Of a DNA stretch of 64,000 bases, positions 20,030-31,699 are shown in pieces. Numbering within the stretch: position 1 is the stretch's first letter; every line of letters begins with the position of its first letter. A model generated the notes under the pieces. It searched no databases, was not told the origin of the DNA, and worked only from the letters and a program-made list of their open reading frames with translations. The stretch covers positions 680,172 through 744,171 of the forward strand of contig CM054145.1 of the NCBI GenBank assembly GCA_028751875.1. The letters run 5' to 3'. This DNA comes from Rapana venosa (Eukaryota; Mollusca; Gastropoda; Neogastropoda; Muricidae). The translations under genes were made by a program, and so were the position numbers.

Positions 20030-20323
20030 ACGCTCTGTCACTTTGTCACTTTTTTTTATAGCTCTCACACACTTACATGTGTGTACCCATGAAGTTTTAA
20101 AAAAAATTGTAACGCTAACGTTTGACATTGCTAAAGGTTTAGTGGTAAGTCCCATGGGGTATTTATTGTAGTTGTAGTTCTTTTTTCATTTCATTTTTTG
20201 TTTTTTAATTTTGTTCTTGATTTGTTCATGTTAAGAGTACTCTTTCCCTTGTGATTACTTTTATTACACACACATACGCACACACGCATGCACACACACA
20301 CACACACACACAGAGTAGATCTC

Positions 20324-20383
<60 letters not shown>

Positions 20384-21420
20384 TCTTGTATTCAGTCTCC
20401 TATTTCAGGGTCATCTGGTATCACTTAAAGTGGAAAGATGTTAAAATTGAAGACTGACTTACATGCATGCGCACACTCTCAGGCACACACACACCTATGC
20501 ACTAAAACACACACGTAGCACACAGCACACTCACAGGCATGCATTTACACACACACACGCTCACAGGCATGTATTTACACACACAGCACACTCACAGGCA
20601 TGCATTTATGTACACACACACACAACACACAGCACACACAGGCATGCATTTACACACACACACAGGCATGCACACACACACACACACAGGCATGCACACA
20701 CACACACAACACACAACACATAAGAAGCAGGCAAAGCAGTCTTTATCTATGTCAGTCAAGCCATTATCAGGCAGTATTAGTAGCAGCAGGATACTTGGTA
20801 AGCTTCGGTTTTTCTTTGGAAGCTTGTAGTCCTTACAAGCATAACATTTTCATGCTTATTTGATTGTGAACTGACACATGCAAAGCATGAACATGCATAC
20901 ACACTCATACACACACACACATGTATACTAACACACATACATGTGCAAACACAGATTAAGTGTTATAAACATTAAATAAATGATTTTCATTCCCAACAAA
21001 ACACAAAAAAGAATAAAGTGTAACACTTTTTAATTCATGTACAGAACTATAAACTTTACTCAGCAAAGTCATGGATTGGGGTTTTTTCTTAATCCAAAAA
21101 AACAACCCCAAAACACATATGTACAAATGTATGAAAAAAGAAAAAAAGTGTTAAGATCAAACGTTTACAGACACCATATTCACTGATATTATATTCAAAT
21201 GAATCTTTATGTAATTGTGTACCCAGTAAGTGTGTGCATACTTGACATAAATTATATAAAAACAGACAAGTAAACAAAATAAAATATAACGGCGCATCCA
21301 CTGTTTGGGGATTTCAAATGTGATGACAGCATTGGATCTTTCAAGACATTCCGCATTCAAATTTAGTTTAGATTTTGTAGAACTCTAAATCTGTTTTCTG
21401 TTTATATGAACTGGCACGGT
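20030..21420. repeat. Intron 6: CA/CT microsatellites and unique A/T-rich sequence
   Basis: CA at 20266-20311, (CT)n at 20323-20385. Mixed (CA)n with AGGCATGCA / TTTACACACA units lie at 20465-20725 and CA again at 20900-20950. 20960-21420 is A/T-rich with nothing recognised. Confidence 0.8.
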
Positions 21421-21424
21421 CGGG

Positions 21425-21473
<49 letters not shown>
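21421..21473. repeat. Poly-G homopolymer, about 45-50 bases
   Basis: Near-pure G run following GGGGGAGG. One of the longest mononucleotide tracts in the window; length may be affected by assembly. Confidence 0.9.
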
Positions 21474-21474
<1 letters not shown>

Positions 21475-21547
21475 ATAAAAAACTGTTTTAAAATTAGAGG
21501 AAAATTGTGTGTGAGACAAGTGCCTGCAGTTTTGTTTTTTAAATTTT

Positions 21548-21878
21548 CTTTTATATCGAGGATAATGGAATAAGCACTTATGTGCTTTTTATATCCAGTC
21601 CCCGTGTGTATGCAGTTTTGTAAATTCTGTCATCTGTTCCCACCGACACAGTGGCCTACTCTTACAAAAAGCGAAACAGGATTTAATGTGTGCGCAAGAT
21701 GTTCTGCGTGCGTTCTCACACGGGGCCTTGGTTTATAGTCTCATCCGAAGGACTGTAGGGGAAAGTGGAGTCTGCACTGATGTTAACTCCAGGGGAAAAT
21801 ATCCCCTTGAACGGGATTTGAACCCGGGTCATCAGATTGCGAGCGGAATGTTCTAACCACTAGGCTATCCCGTCCCCC
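21548..21878 (-). mobile_element. SINE family B, full copy with tRNA head
   Basis: On the minus strand it starts GGGGGACGGGATAGCCTAGT, has a box A-like TAGCCTAGTGG and a box B-like GGGTTCAAATCCC, then CCCCTGGAGTTAACATCAGT. The body follows with GACTATAAACCAAGGCCCC, ending at the GTGCTTATTCCATTATCC terminus. It defines the complete family structure for the headless copies. Confidence 0.88.
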
Positions 21879-21879
21879 A

Positions 21880-22240
21880 GTTCACATGTGCAGTGGCTAC
21901 TGACTGTCATAGTCAGATCCTGAAGTGTGACACTGTTCTGTGTGGCTATGTAGTCCTCTATAGGCTTTGTGTGTGTGGTGGTTGTTGTTGTTGTTGTTGT
22001 CTGTTCACTCTAAGTGATATTAGACGAGGGAAATAGAAAGTGTAATGGAAGTTAAAGAAGGGAGAGGAAGGAGTGGAAGGAGAAAAGGTTCAGAAATAGC
22101 ATCAGTGTTGGTATTTTGTGAGAAAAAACAACAACAAAACAAACAAACAAACAAAAAAACCACCCTAGAAAAGTAAGGATAATACTCTTAAACAGGAGCA
22201 AAATATAAACTCAGCAATGTGGAAACATGAAATAACAATA
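21880..22240. other. Intron 6, includes a dispersed 40-bp motif
   Basis: At 21985-22030 (TTG)n leads into CTGTTCACTCTAAGTGATAT / TAGACGAGG. This is the reverse complement of a motif also present near 32430-32620, 37735 and 41750. The rest is A-rich with AACAAAC runs. Confidence 0.6.
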
Positions 22241-23006
22241 ATGTAACTACAATAAATATTCAAGTGGACTATGCAATAAACATCTGGCAATGGCAAAGGC
22301 TAGGTTTGGATTTTCAAATACATTTTCCAGAGACTGTTCAGAAAATGTAGGTAAAAAAGGTTTTATAATAGGGCACTCAAATATGATATGAGTATTGGAA
22401 ATATGATCCCCACATAGACATCTGACATGTTTACAAAATTTTGTAAGGAATGCATTTAACTTCATTCTAAAATATAGTGAATGAACCCTTCTCACAGTTA
22501 TAAAACGCGAATCTATTTGAGAAGGAGTCATATAACCAAAAATATGGGAAGTGGTCGGGCAATTTTTTAATATCTTTCCTTGAATTGACCAGATTCTTTA
22601 AACTTACCCCATGAAATTTGTTCTAATATACGGTATCCCTCCTGTATAGATAAGGGAACATCAGTTCTATCGATTCCATGTCATGTCTTGACCCCTTTTT
22701 TGCAGCTCTGTCAGCCCACTCATTTGAAAAAATTCCAACGTGAGAAGGCACCCAACAAAAAGAAACAGGAATACCTCTTAAACTTAGGAGGTGTATGACA
22801 TATTTAATTTCAAAAATAATTCTAGAAACTTTCTTGAAGTTTGGGGATTTTATAGCATACAATACTGATTTGGAGTCAACACAAAGCAAGATATGAAAGA
22901 AAGAAAATGGAAAATTAAGAATATAATTAAGAGCCATAAGAATTGCAATAAGTTCAGCTGTAAATATTGAACGATGTTTACCAAGATAGTACGATTTCTC
23001 AATTTT

Positions 23007-23010
<4 letters not shown>
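22240..23010 (-). mobile_element. LINE fragment with RNase H domain
   Basis: 22623-23010 on the minus strand encodes an RNase H fold: RSIFTAELIAILMAL (catalytic Glu), LLCVDSKSVLYAI (Asp), VSFCWVPSHVGIFSNEWADRAAK (Asp). 22247-22531 encodes the element's C-terminus with RMKLNAFLTKF and a CLCGDHISNTHIIFECP zinc-knuckle-like end. The two parts are in different frames, and the reverse transcriptase is missing, as the element stops at a TG tract at 23010. RNase H following RT is typical of I, Jockey-related or similar non-LTR clades. It is dead. Confidence 0.8.
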
Positions 23011-23074
<64 letters not shown>

Positions 23075-23111
23075 ACAAGAGATATCATGAACTAGAAATG
23101 ACACTGCTCTC

Positions 23112-23168
<57 letters not shown>

Positions 23169-23211
23169 TGTGAGAGGTGACAGGAGATACCATGAACTAG
23201 AAATGACGCTG

Positions 23212-23251
<40 letters not shown>

Positions 23252-23271
23252 TGTGTGGTGGTGCTGTACAG
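23010..23271 (+). repeat. TG tracts with a duplicated 43-bp block before the exon 7 acceptor
   Basis: AGGTGACAAGAGATATCATG / AACTAGAAATGACACTGCTC at about 23071-23110 recurs at about 23174-23214 with three changes, each followed by (TG)n. The second TG run ends in GGTGGTGCTGTACAG, the exon 7 acceptor. Confidence 0.85.
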
Positions 23272-23394
23272 ACAACTGCCTGCAGTTCACGTGTGCGGTG
23301 ACCAACTACTGCATCAGTCAGGCGCTGAAGTGTGACGGCCAGCCCAACTGTGGACCCAACGACGACTCGGACGAGACTGCTGAATGTATGTATG
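23272..23394 (+). CDS. Gene 1, exon 7: LDL-receptor class A module
   Basis: Acceptor GCTGTACAG, phase 1 in and phase 1 out, the usual phase of LDLa exons. Six Cys are in order (NCLQFTC, YCISQALKC, PNC, AEC), with the calcium-box pattern KCDGQPNCG..DDSDE. An LDLa after CUB domains and before a membrane helix is the order found in NETO and LEV-10 proteins, where it serves receptor binding. The donor is GTGAGC at 23395. The exon ends MYG, and joining exon 8 gives GGPKSGG with no frame break. Confidence 0.95.
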
Positions 23395-23399
23395 GTGAG

Positions 23400-24310
23400 C
23401 AACGCCCCTCTGTTGGCTCTCCTGCCCTCCTCTGTCCTCTCCTGTCTTGACCTGTCCTATTTTGTCCTGTCCTGTCCTCCTCTGTCTTGCCCTGTCCTGT
23501 CCTGTCCTTCCCTCTCCTCTGTCCTGTCTTGTCCTGTCCTGTCTGTCCTCCTCTGTCTTGTCCTGTCCTCCTCTGTCCTGTCTCTCTGTCTTGTCCTGTC
23601 CTCCTCTGTCTTGTCCTGTCCTCTCTGTCTGCTCTTGTTGTCCCTGTTTGTCCTTCCTCTGTCCTGTCCTCCTCTGTCTGTCTGTCCTGTCCTGTCCTCC
23701 TCTGTCTTGTCCTGTCTGTCCTGTCCTCTCTGTCCTTGTCTGTTCTGCCCTCTCCTGTCCTCTCTGTCTGTCTGTCTCTGCCCTCCCTGTCCTCCTCTGT
23801 CCTGTCCTGTCCTCCTCTGTCCTGCCCTGTCCTCTGTCCTCTGTCCTGCCCTGTCCTCTCTGTTCCTGCCCTGTCCTCCTCTGTCTCCCTGTCTTTCCTC
23901 TCTGTCTTGCCCTGTCCTCCTCTGTCTTGTCCTGTCCTTCCTTCTTCCTCTTGTCCTGTCCTTCCTCTGTCTTGTCCTTGTCCTACTCTCTGTCTTGTCC
24001 TGCCCTTCTTCTGTCTTGTCCTGTCCTGTCCTGTCTTGCCTGTCCTGTCTTGCCTGTCTTGTCTTGTCCTGTCTTGTCCTGTCATGTCCTACTCTCTTTT
24101 CTCCTGTCTTCTCTGTCTTCTGGTCCTTCTGTCTTGTCCTGTCCTGTCTCTTGTCCTGTCCTGTTCCTGTCTGTTCCTGTCTGTCTTGTCTGTCCTTTTC
24201 TGTCTTGTCTGTGTCCTGTATGCCACCTCTTCTCCTGTCTTCCCTTCTGTCTTGTCTGCTGCTGTCCTGGCTGTCTGTTCTGATTGCCTGTCCTGTCCTG
24301 TACAGGTGTA
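23400..24310 (+). repeat. Polypyrimidine minisatellite (CCTGTCCTCCTCTGTCTTGT)
   Basis: About 900 bp of CTGTC/CCTCT words directly after the exon 7 donor. The complementary strand is purine-rich (GGACAGGACAGAGG). Open frames over its full length in both strands (Leu/Ser/Cys/Pro-rich or Arg/Gln/Asp-rich) are artefacts. Confidence 0.92.
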
Positions 24311-25860
24311 AGCATCTTGCTGCTGCGGTGTGATTCGTAAGTAGTTACCCTGGTAGCGCTGAATTCACAGCAGGGACTCGGCGCTGCTGGCTGAATTAAC
24401 ACTGGCCAGTGTGGTTTTGAAGCAGGGTGGGGGGGATCAACCAATCCTTGATATCGATAGGTAACACTGTAGTAAGTGTGTACACTTCAAAATGAAGGCA
24501 AACGAGTTTAAGATAAAAAAGTATTATTGTTACATACAAAAAATGAAAAGATTGAGTTACAGGGTTTGAATCTTGAACAGAAAACTATCAGTGCTGTATA
24601 TATGGTATAAAACAAACAATCATTGCTGTATATATGGTATAAATCGAACAACCAGTCTCCTGTACAAACCCAACCCAACCAACAGAAGTGGAAGTGAAAG
24701 AAATGAGTGGAGCCAGAAAGGAAAAGCACTTTAGCTGGTTGATGGTGTTGCATGCCTTGTTGTGTTGTCCAAATGAATGTTGTCTACACTTCTGCTGTCT
24801 CCTGATTTGCTATATAGACACTTTTGGTGTGTTTTTCATACACGTATTACTACTTTGTTGATCTTTTAGCCAGAGCAAATTATTATCATGTTGATGCTGT
24901 TGTTCATAGGATGGTGGGACTCTGGGTGTTGTGTGTGTTGTATTGGCATATTTTTGTTCTGAAAAACTGTACTTGTGCACTCGTTTTTATATGTCGAACA
25001 TTCTGTTTTCTCTTTTCATTTGGTTGGCCTGCACAGTTTCAAATGTTTAGTTCCAAACTTGACGTGGTACTTTACATTTCTAAGCTAGAGCTGTGTGGAA
25101 TATTTATCGCAGCACTCGGTGGTGTCACTTTGCTGTGCTTTATGCTTGAAATTTGACGTTTTAGAAATGATGTTGCGTGTAGAGTTGTTTTTCTGCTGTG
25201 TTTATCTATCATTCCTGAAGCACAGAGAGGGTCAGGAGAGATAGAGGGACAGGTACTATCATGGTGACTTCCCCTTGCTGCCAGCTGAATGAAAAAGAGG
25301 ACTGTGGCAACATTTACCATTGGACAGTATGCGTTAATAGCAACCATTCCAGAACTCTGTCACGATCTTGTAAGAGTGTGATGTTGGCCTATGATGTGTG
25401 AGTGTGTTGTAGCAGTGTTGTGTCGATAAATCTTCTGTCATCTTTGTTTGTACGAGCAGGATCCTTCATGAAACTTGTGGAAATCTTTGGTGACTGGTGT
25501 TGTCCTTTTTCTGTCAGTCTTTTCTCTGGTTTGTGACGGGTGTAGTACCAGGGCGTTGTTTATGGAGGGGGATCAGCTGTGTGTGGTATCATTGGTCTGT
25601 CGTGTGTGTGTTCCTTTTCACGTGGCTAGTCCTTGTTCCTGCTTTGTACGGTCACTTCCTATCCCTTATCACACCTGGCTTAGTGCTGCTTAGAGTGTTG
25701 AGGGGGATCGTCATCAGCTGTGCTGGATCGCTGGGACATGGCATGTCGGTGAGGCTGGCTGTCATTTGTAGGCAGGCCAATCGGCATGGCTCGGCCTCAG
25801 GCATAGGCTCTGCTTCATCGCTGAGTCTGCCTCTTCAGGTCATGATCCACGCCATTATCA
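24311..25860. other. Intron 7, unique sequence
   Basis: No transposon or exon recognised. A short duplicated TGCTGTATATATGGTATAAA occurs near 24592 and 24625. Confidence 0.5.
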
Positions 25861-26640
25861 GGGCTGCTTATGGAGGCAGGTATGGGGGGGCACGGCCATC
25901 ATCGGGAGGCATGGCTATGGGCATGACATGGCCATCATCAGGCATGGAGGCATGGCCATCATCATGCACGAGGCATGGCCATTGCAGGCATGGACTCTGA
26001 CTCGGCATTCTCTCCCCTTGTCCACATCCCTCTCCCTCTCCTACCCTTCCCTCTCCGCCCTTCCCCAAATCCAGTCTTGAGAAAGATGATGATGTCCTGG
26101 GTATGACAGCAGATAGGTAGCCTCTGATGGAATGGCATGGCATGATGTCAAGAAGAAGGATGATGATGTCCTGGGTATGACAGCAGGTAGATAGCCTCTG
26201 ATGGAAGGGAATGGCATGGCATGATGTCAAGAGCAAAGATAATGATGTCCTGGGTATGACAGCAGATAGATAGCCTCTGATGGAATGGCATGGCATGATG
26301 TCAAGAAGAAGGACGATGATGTCCTGGGTATGACAGCAGGTAGATAGCCTCTGATGGAATGGCATGCATGATGTCAAGAGCAAGTCATGAATGTCCTGGT
26401 ATAAGCATGAGAGGTATGCTTCTAAATGGCCTGTGCATGTGACGTCGGAGGATGTGAGTCCTGGGTATGACAATAGATGCATCTTTCCAAGGCACTTGTA
26501 AGACAAAGATAATGTTCTTTCAGCAGCAGGATAGTTGGATAACACATAGCATGAAATGACGACATGGGTTTGACAGCGATGATTTCCTCTGATGTAATGG
26601 CGTGTATACGTCAATGAAAGAAAGGATGTGTGTCCTGGGT
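25861..26640 (+). repeat. GGCATGGCCATCATC motif cluster and degenerate 71-bp tandem repeat
   Basis: 25880-25995 has repeated GGCATGGCCATCATC words. From 26083, units contain GATGATGTCCTGGGTATGAC, AGCAGATAGGTAGCCTCTGA and TGGAATGGCATGGCATGATG, clear for five units and decaying to about 26640. Confidence 0.8.
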
Positions 26641-27529
26641 TTATGGCATATTACTATGGACATGCATGTCTTGATTCTAAAAGCACGAATGTCGGTATGA
26701 ACTCATAGGTATCTCTTAGTCAATGGAATCTTTGCTGTATCAGAAACAGGAATGATGTTCTGTAGACACAGTAATCTGTGTGGAATGGGGCATATTCAAA
26801 CAGCATGTGATGACTGTTGCACTAAACCTGAGAAGGTAATGGCTGCATTTTAAGGCCTCCAGATGGACACTGTACGCTGAATAGGACATAGGGCCTTTCT
26901 AGCAGAGCTGTGCAGAGTGCGCTGTCTGTATGCTTGAGGCAGTCCGTCTGTCGTCTGTGAACATGTCTTCTTTCCAGCAAGTTGAGACACAGCTAGTGAA
27001 CCATGGCCTATCTGACATGCAGACTCGTCTTTCGTGGCAGTAGTTACTCCGCTTTAACATGAAAGGAGTGTTGGGTTTTGCTCTCTAACTATGGACACCC
27101 TGCATTTCTCTCATTCTGCTAATGCCACAGAAAGTGGTATGGAACTTCATGGGCTTCTCGTTAGTCAATGAAACTTTGCTGTGACGACCGACAGGACATG
27201 GGCTTCTATTAGTGACAAGTCTCTGAGTGGAACTGGGGGCATTCTACGCACCACAGGCTTGGTGACTGTCTGCACTAGACTGAGCAAGGTCTAGGTGTAC
27301 ATTTGAACGCACGAAGAACTGATATTGACGTCCTGACTCAGTACACAGTCCTCTTCTGCAGAGCTGTGAAAAGTGTCCGTCTGTCTATCTGTGAAGTCAG
27401 TCCGTCTGTCTGTCTGTGAAGTCTGTCTGTCAGCAATGTCTGTACTGTACACAGCTAGTGAACCATTGGCCGTAAACAGACCACTGCCACGTCTTGTGTG
27501 CAGTTAGTTAACTGCCCTCTTTACCATAG
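26641..27529. other. Intron 7, decayed tandem sequence
   Basis: Scattered echoes of the previous repeat and two copies of a segment with CTGTGCAGAGTG or CTGTGAAAAGTG plus CCGTCTGTC and ACACAGCTAGTGAACCAT (26895-27010 and 27350-27475). No gene seen. Confidence 0.45.
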
Positions 27530-27815
27530 GTAAAAAGGTAAAGGAGTCCCATAACCTATAAGGTCGTAGGGGAGCGAGGCGTCAGAGACCTCACTTCTCT
27601 AGGGCCAGCATATTGAGGGCGGCGCCCATCTCCTCTCCCTCGCTGCTTTACCTTCCCTGACCCTAAAGAGGGCAGGTACCCATTTACAGCTGGGGGAACT
27701 GTACTGAAGCCAAGGCGCGCAAACGGTCACCCATCCAACTGGTAACCACGCTCGACGCTGCTTAACTTGGCTGGGGAAAAAGCGAGTGCTCCGACCACTG
27801 AGCTATCCCGTCCCC
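27530..27815 (-). mobile_element. tRNA/5S-like chimeric SINE, full copy (copy 3)
   Basis: Same head, 5S-like block and GGGCGCCGCCC body as the other copies, with a small deletion near the GTACAGTTCCCCC region. The tail GGTAAAGGAGTCCC lies at the left. No clear flanking duplication. Confidence 0.88.
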
Positions 27816-28880
27816 TATCAAAAGAACATGAAAAAAATGAAGGAAAATGTCTATGGTAGGGTCACAGTGGAAAGTGAAGTGTTAGACACTGATGTCAGCA
27901 GTGTCTGCTTTGTGTTGAAACTCTGTGTCTGTCCAGGGGTAACTGTACTAGGCTTCATGGCTTGGGTTCAGGGCTGTGGGGATGAGCGGTATTGATGTGT
28001 GCCTGTGTGCACACGTCTGTCTTCTCCTCGCTACTGCTGCTGCCTTCACCTTGCATTCATGCATATGCACACACGCACACACATACGCACACACACACAT
28101 TTCTTCAAAAGAGCTGAGATACATGCCCAGCCAAATGCAGTACATTTTGCAGGTAGGACTAAAAACTCGGTGTTTAATTAGCAAACTAGAGTTTTAATTA
28201 ACAAACACTGATCATGTTGAGGACAATTAGATTGAAGTGTGCACGGCAGTGTGGCTTGCTTGCTTGCTGTGCATGGAATGGTGACAGTGTTATGTCGTGT
28301 TATTGATTTGCTGTGTGTATTTTGATGTGCCGCATGTTGTGGTGACTGTGCCATGTGTGTTTTGATGTGCCGCATGTGCTCTGTACCTCACAGGTGAAGG
28401 GACAAAGGCAAGCAACTCTCAGAGCGATGATGGTTGGTAGCTGTGCAGTTGTCTTCCCTTTCCCTAACCCCTAACAGCCTGGCGCAGTGTCGTGGGTGTT
28501 TTGGTTGTGAAGTCTTTCCTGATTTGACCCGCTCTTTTACCTCACAATAGCTTTCTTAGCATGTACACTGATTTGCACACCTGTAGCCTGTTGAATTAGT
28601 CTTTTCTTATCTCGTCCTTGTCAGTTTATCGTGCCATTTTCTTGTGTCGGGCTAGAATGACTGGCTTCACAGTCTTCAGAAATGGGGGCTGGTTTCTCTC
28701 CTGTGATGATTATGTTCATCAACCCGTGTACTGTTGCTGGTGTTTGGGGTGGCTGTGACAGGCATGAAATGAAGGTAGTCAGTCTGTCTGCCTGGTGTGG
28801 ACTCTCTCACCTGGCAAACCCAGCGTTGGGTAGCTGGTTTCTTTTCCTAACACTCCACGGTGTAAGCAAAAGCTGTGTGC
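27816..28880. other. Intron 7, no recognised gene
   Basis: CA-rich at 28060-28100 and a TTTGATGTGCCGCATGT duplication at 28320-28375; otherwise unique. Confidence 0.5.
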
Positions 28881-28885
28881 CAAAA

Positions 28886-28935
28886 TGATAATAATAATAA
28901 TAAATGGAATTTGTACAGCGCATACAGTGTAGAAT
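28886..28935 (-). mobile_element. L2-like LINE 3' tail fragment
   Basis: (AAT)n followed by AATGGAATTTGTACAGCGC, matching the 3' terminus of the L2-like element at 13946-14000 in the same orientation. Confidence 0.55.
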
Positions 28936-29530
28936 GAGTGATTGTCAAAGCCAGGCACTGCACCAGTAGCAGGATGAGCTTGATGTGTTAAAGCCATGTA
29001 TTGCACTAACAAAGTGATAGCTTGAAGGAGGTTAAAGCCATGTATTGCACTAATAAAGTGATAGCTTTAAGGCTAAAGCCATGTATTGCACTAATAAAAT
29101 AATAGCTTGATGGTTAAAGCCATGTATTGCACTAATGAAATGATAGCTTGATGGTTAAAGCCATGTATTGCACTAATAAAATAATAGCTTGATGGTTAAA
29201 GCCATGTATTGCACTAATAAAATAATAGCTTGATGGTTAAAGCCATGTATTGCACTAATGAAATGATAGCTTGATGGTTAAAGCCATGTATTGCACTAAT
29301 GAAATGATAGCTTGATAGTTAAAGCCATATATTGCACTAATAAAATGATAGCTTGATAGTTAAAGCCATATATTGCACTAATAACATGACAGCTTGATGG
29401 TTAAAGCCATGTATTGCACTAATGATAAAAACTTGAAGGAGGCTAAAGCCATGTATTGCACTAATAACGTGACAGCTTGATGGTTAACCTTAAACCATGT
29501 ATTGCACTAATAACAAGATAGGCTTGTTGC
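28936..29530 (+). repeat. About 41-bp minisatellite
   Basis: Around 14 units of TTGATGGTTAAAGCCATGTA / TTGCACTAATAAAATGATAGC with point variants. No coding frame. Confidence 0.92.
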
Positions 29531-29904
29531 GCGTAAAGCCCTGTGTGCAGTTTTCTGCCTCCAGTATTTGTGTTGTTGTTTTTATAGTAGTGTTTTCCTT
29601 GACATCTCACCATACTGACATAAACTTGTCTTCAGGAGCTTGTAGAGGCACTGAGTGACAGTCAGTGTGAGGTCATGTGTCTGTCTGTGTGTAGATTTTA
29701 CAAACATGTGTATTTCTGTCTCTTCATCTTTCTGCATCTTTCACCTGTCTTGCCTCTTCTCTCCCTTTGTCTGGCTGTCTGTCTCTCAGTTAGAATAGTT
29801 CCTTTGGACTTTTGGATATTGAGGGGTAATTCATCCTTGCCATCTTTGGAAAAAAAGCTGGAGGGCTGGTGTAGAAATGGTGTGATAGTGATTTAGCTTT
29901 AGCT
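29531..29904. other. Intron 7, no recognised gene
   Basis: Unique T-rich sequence with CTGTCT words. Confidence 0.5.
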
Positions 29905-30303
29905 AGTCTGCAAGTGTCTGTTTCACTTTGTCTGTATGGGTCATTTTCCATAGTTTTAGTCATTCTACAAGTGTCTGTTTCACTTTGTCTGTATGGGTCA
30001 TTTTCCATAGTTTTAGTCAGTCTACAAGTGTCTGTTTCACTTTGTCTGTATGGGTCATTTTCCATAGTTTTAGTCAGTCTACAAGTGTCTGTTTCACTTT
30101 GTCTGTATGGGTCATTTTCCATAGTTTTAGTCATTCTACAAGTGTCTGTTTCACTTTGTCTGTATGGGTCATTTTCCATAGTTTTAGTCAGTCTACAAGT
30201 GTCTGTTTCACTTTGTCTGTATGGGTCATTTTCCATAGTTTTAGTCAATCTACAAGTGTCTGTTTCACTTTGTCTGTATGGGTCATTTTCCACAGTCTGT
30301 AGT
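29905..30303 (+). repeat. 57-bp minisatellite, seven units
   Basis: Unit GTTTTAGTCA, TTCTACAAGTGTCTGTTTCA, CTTTGTCTGTATGGGTCATT, TTCCATA, nearly identical across copies. As 57 is a multiple of three, repetitive 19-residue frames are open on both strands. No splice, start context or domain supports a gene. Confidence 0.92.
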
Positions 30304-30600
30304 CAGTAGTGGAAGTAGTTTTGTTTTCATTTGGGAAAAGAAGAAGAAACTTCCTTGTAACCAAACCGCTAAATTGCTTTTATTTGTAGCGGTTTTATGT
30401 CAAGGCTTGTGAAGAAAACTAGCACCCCTTGCTTAGAAAAGAAACAGAGAAACCCGATGACTAAGAAAAGGACTGTGATGATCTGACCCCCACATGCACT
30501 GGAAACACTTTGTACAAGAGAGCTCCCCTCTCCACACCTGCTGTACAGCTCTCTGTAGACAATGGTTTGTTTTTTTCCCGTCCTACTCTGATCACGTACT
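30304..30600. other. Intron 7, no recognised gene
   Basis: Unique sequence leading into a SINE fragment. Confidence 0.45.
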
Positions 30601-30609
30601 TGCCTGTAC

Positions 30610-30740
30610 TGCCATATTTGAATTACGTTTCTTCGAAGTCGGAATGCAGGTACCTCAATGGTGGGTAAAAAATGGCCGCATATGCAAAATTCTCACCATC
30701 AGTGAATCTTGGAGTTCTAGCCAAGGGGGAAGAAAATATA
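30610..30740 (+). mobile_element. SINE family E, body fragment
   Basis: TACCTCAATGGTGGGTAAAA, CGCATATGCAAAATTCTCAC and GTGAATCTTGGAGTTCTAGC match the 31425-31520 part of the full copy, with about 80 percent identity by eye. Confidence 0.65.
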
Positions 30741-30919
30741 AAGAAAGATTGCTTGTGAAGAGTCGCTATCAGTGTCAGTGGTGTTATTGATTTTACAACA
30801 CTCCATGATCGTAGTTTTCAACACGCGGTATGTGTGGTAAGTAAGCACTTCTAACAAGTGCTGGTTCAAGTGTATGTTTGGCACAGGGCCCTGCAATACC
30901 TTGTGCTAACAACAGCCAG

Positions 30920-30925
<6 letters not shown>

Positions 30926-30965
<40 letters not shown>

Positions 30966-31004
30966 TAATATGCTACTTTTTTTATCTCCTCTTTTTGTTT
31001 TTAC

Positions 31005-31035
<31 letters not shown>

Positions 31036-31075
31036 TAATATGCTACTTTTTTTATCTCCTCTTTTTGTTTTTACA
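30926..31075 (+). repeat. (GATA)n with a duplicated 45-bp spacer
   Basis: Two runs of (ATAG)n, each followed by the identical ATATAATATGCTACTTTTTT / TATCTCCTCTTTTTGTTTTTACA. Confidence 0.95.
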
Positions 31076-31140
31076 ACACGTGTGTGCGTGATTCCTTTAT
31101 CAGTTGCAATCCGTAAAAATTAATCTGCACCTTCAAGTGG

Positions 31141-31525
31141 TGAGGTGACAGACGCTGTACCTGAGTGGTGAAGACCGTTCCACTTCAATCCCATGTGTCC
31201 AGGAAGTCGTGGGTTCAAATCTCGGCACCGTCTGGTGAATGAAGGGTGGGGATTTGTACAATTTCCCAGGTCAGCTTCAAGTGCAGACCTGCCAGTGCCC
31301 TAATTTCCTTTGTGTATATATCCACATGCAGAGGGTGAAATATGCACGTTTAACATCCCGTCATTCATGTCGGTGTTCAGTGCGTTACAAAACAACAACA
31401 TAACCAGCAAACGTCCCCGAAGTGCTAATGCGGCTACCTTCATGGTGGGCAAAAACGGTTGCATATGCAAAATCTCACCATTGGTGAACCTTGGAGCTTT
31501 AGCTGAAGAACAAAGAAAAACATGG
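31141..31525 (+). mobile_element. SINE family E, full copy with tRNA-like head
   Basis: Head GACGCTGTACCTGAGTGGTG (box A-like) and GTGGGTTCAAATCTCGGCAC (box B-like), then a body with GGTCAGCTTCAAGTGCAGAC, GGTGGGCAAAAACGGTTGC and CTTTAGCTGAAGAACAAAGA. It resembles a SINE layout common in gastropods. Confidence 0.7.
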
Positions 31526-31699
31526 TGGGTTAATCTGAGAGGGAGAGAGAGAATGTGGAGTTTGCGGTTGATAAACTTGCATTCAAAGAACTTTGAACTG
31601 CCCCACACATATCCTGGTAGATGTTTTCTCTGTCCTGTTGTTTTCAGTGTCATTAATGATGACTGTTATGCTGATAGGTTATGATAATGCCCATGATCT

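Noticed and set aside
23318..24333. Long Arg/Gln/Asp-rich and Leu/Cys/Ser-rich frames
   Set aside because: Both strands of the CTGTCC array; stop-free because of base composition.
29790..30309. Open frames on both strands encoding 19-residue repeats
   Set aside because: They follow from a 57-bp minisatellite whose unit is a multiple of three; no domain, start context or splice support.
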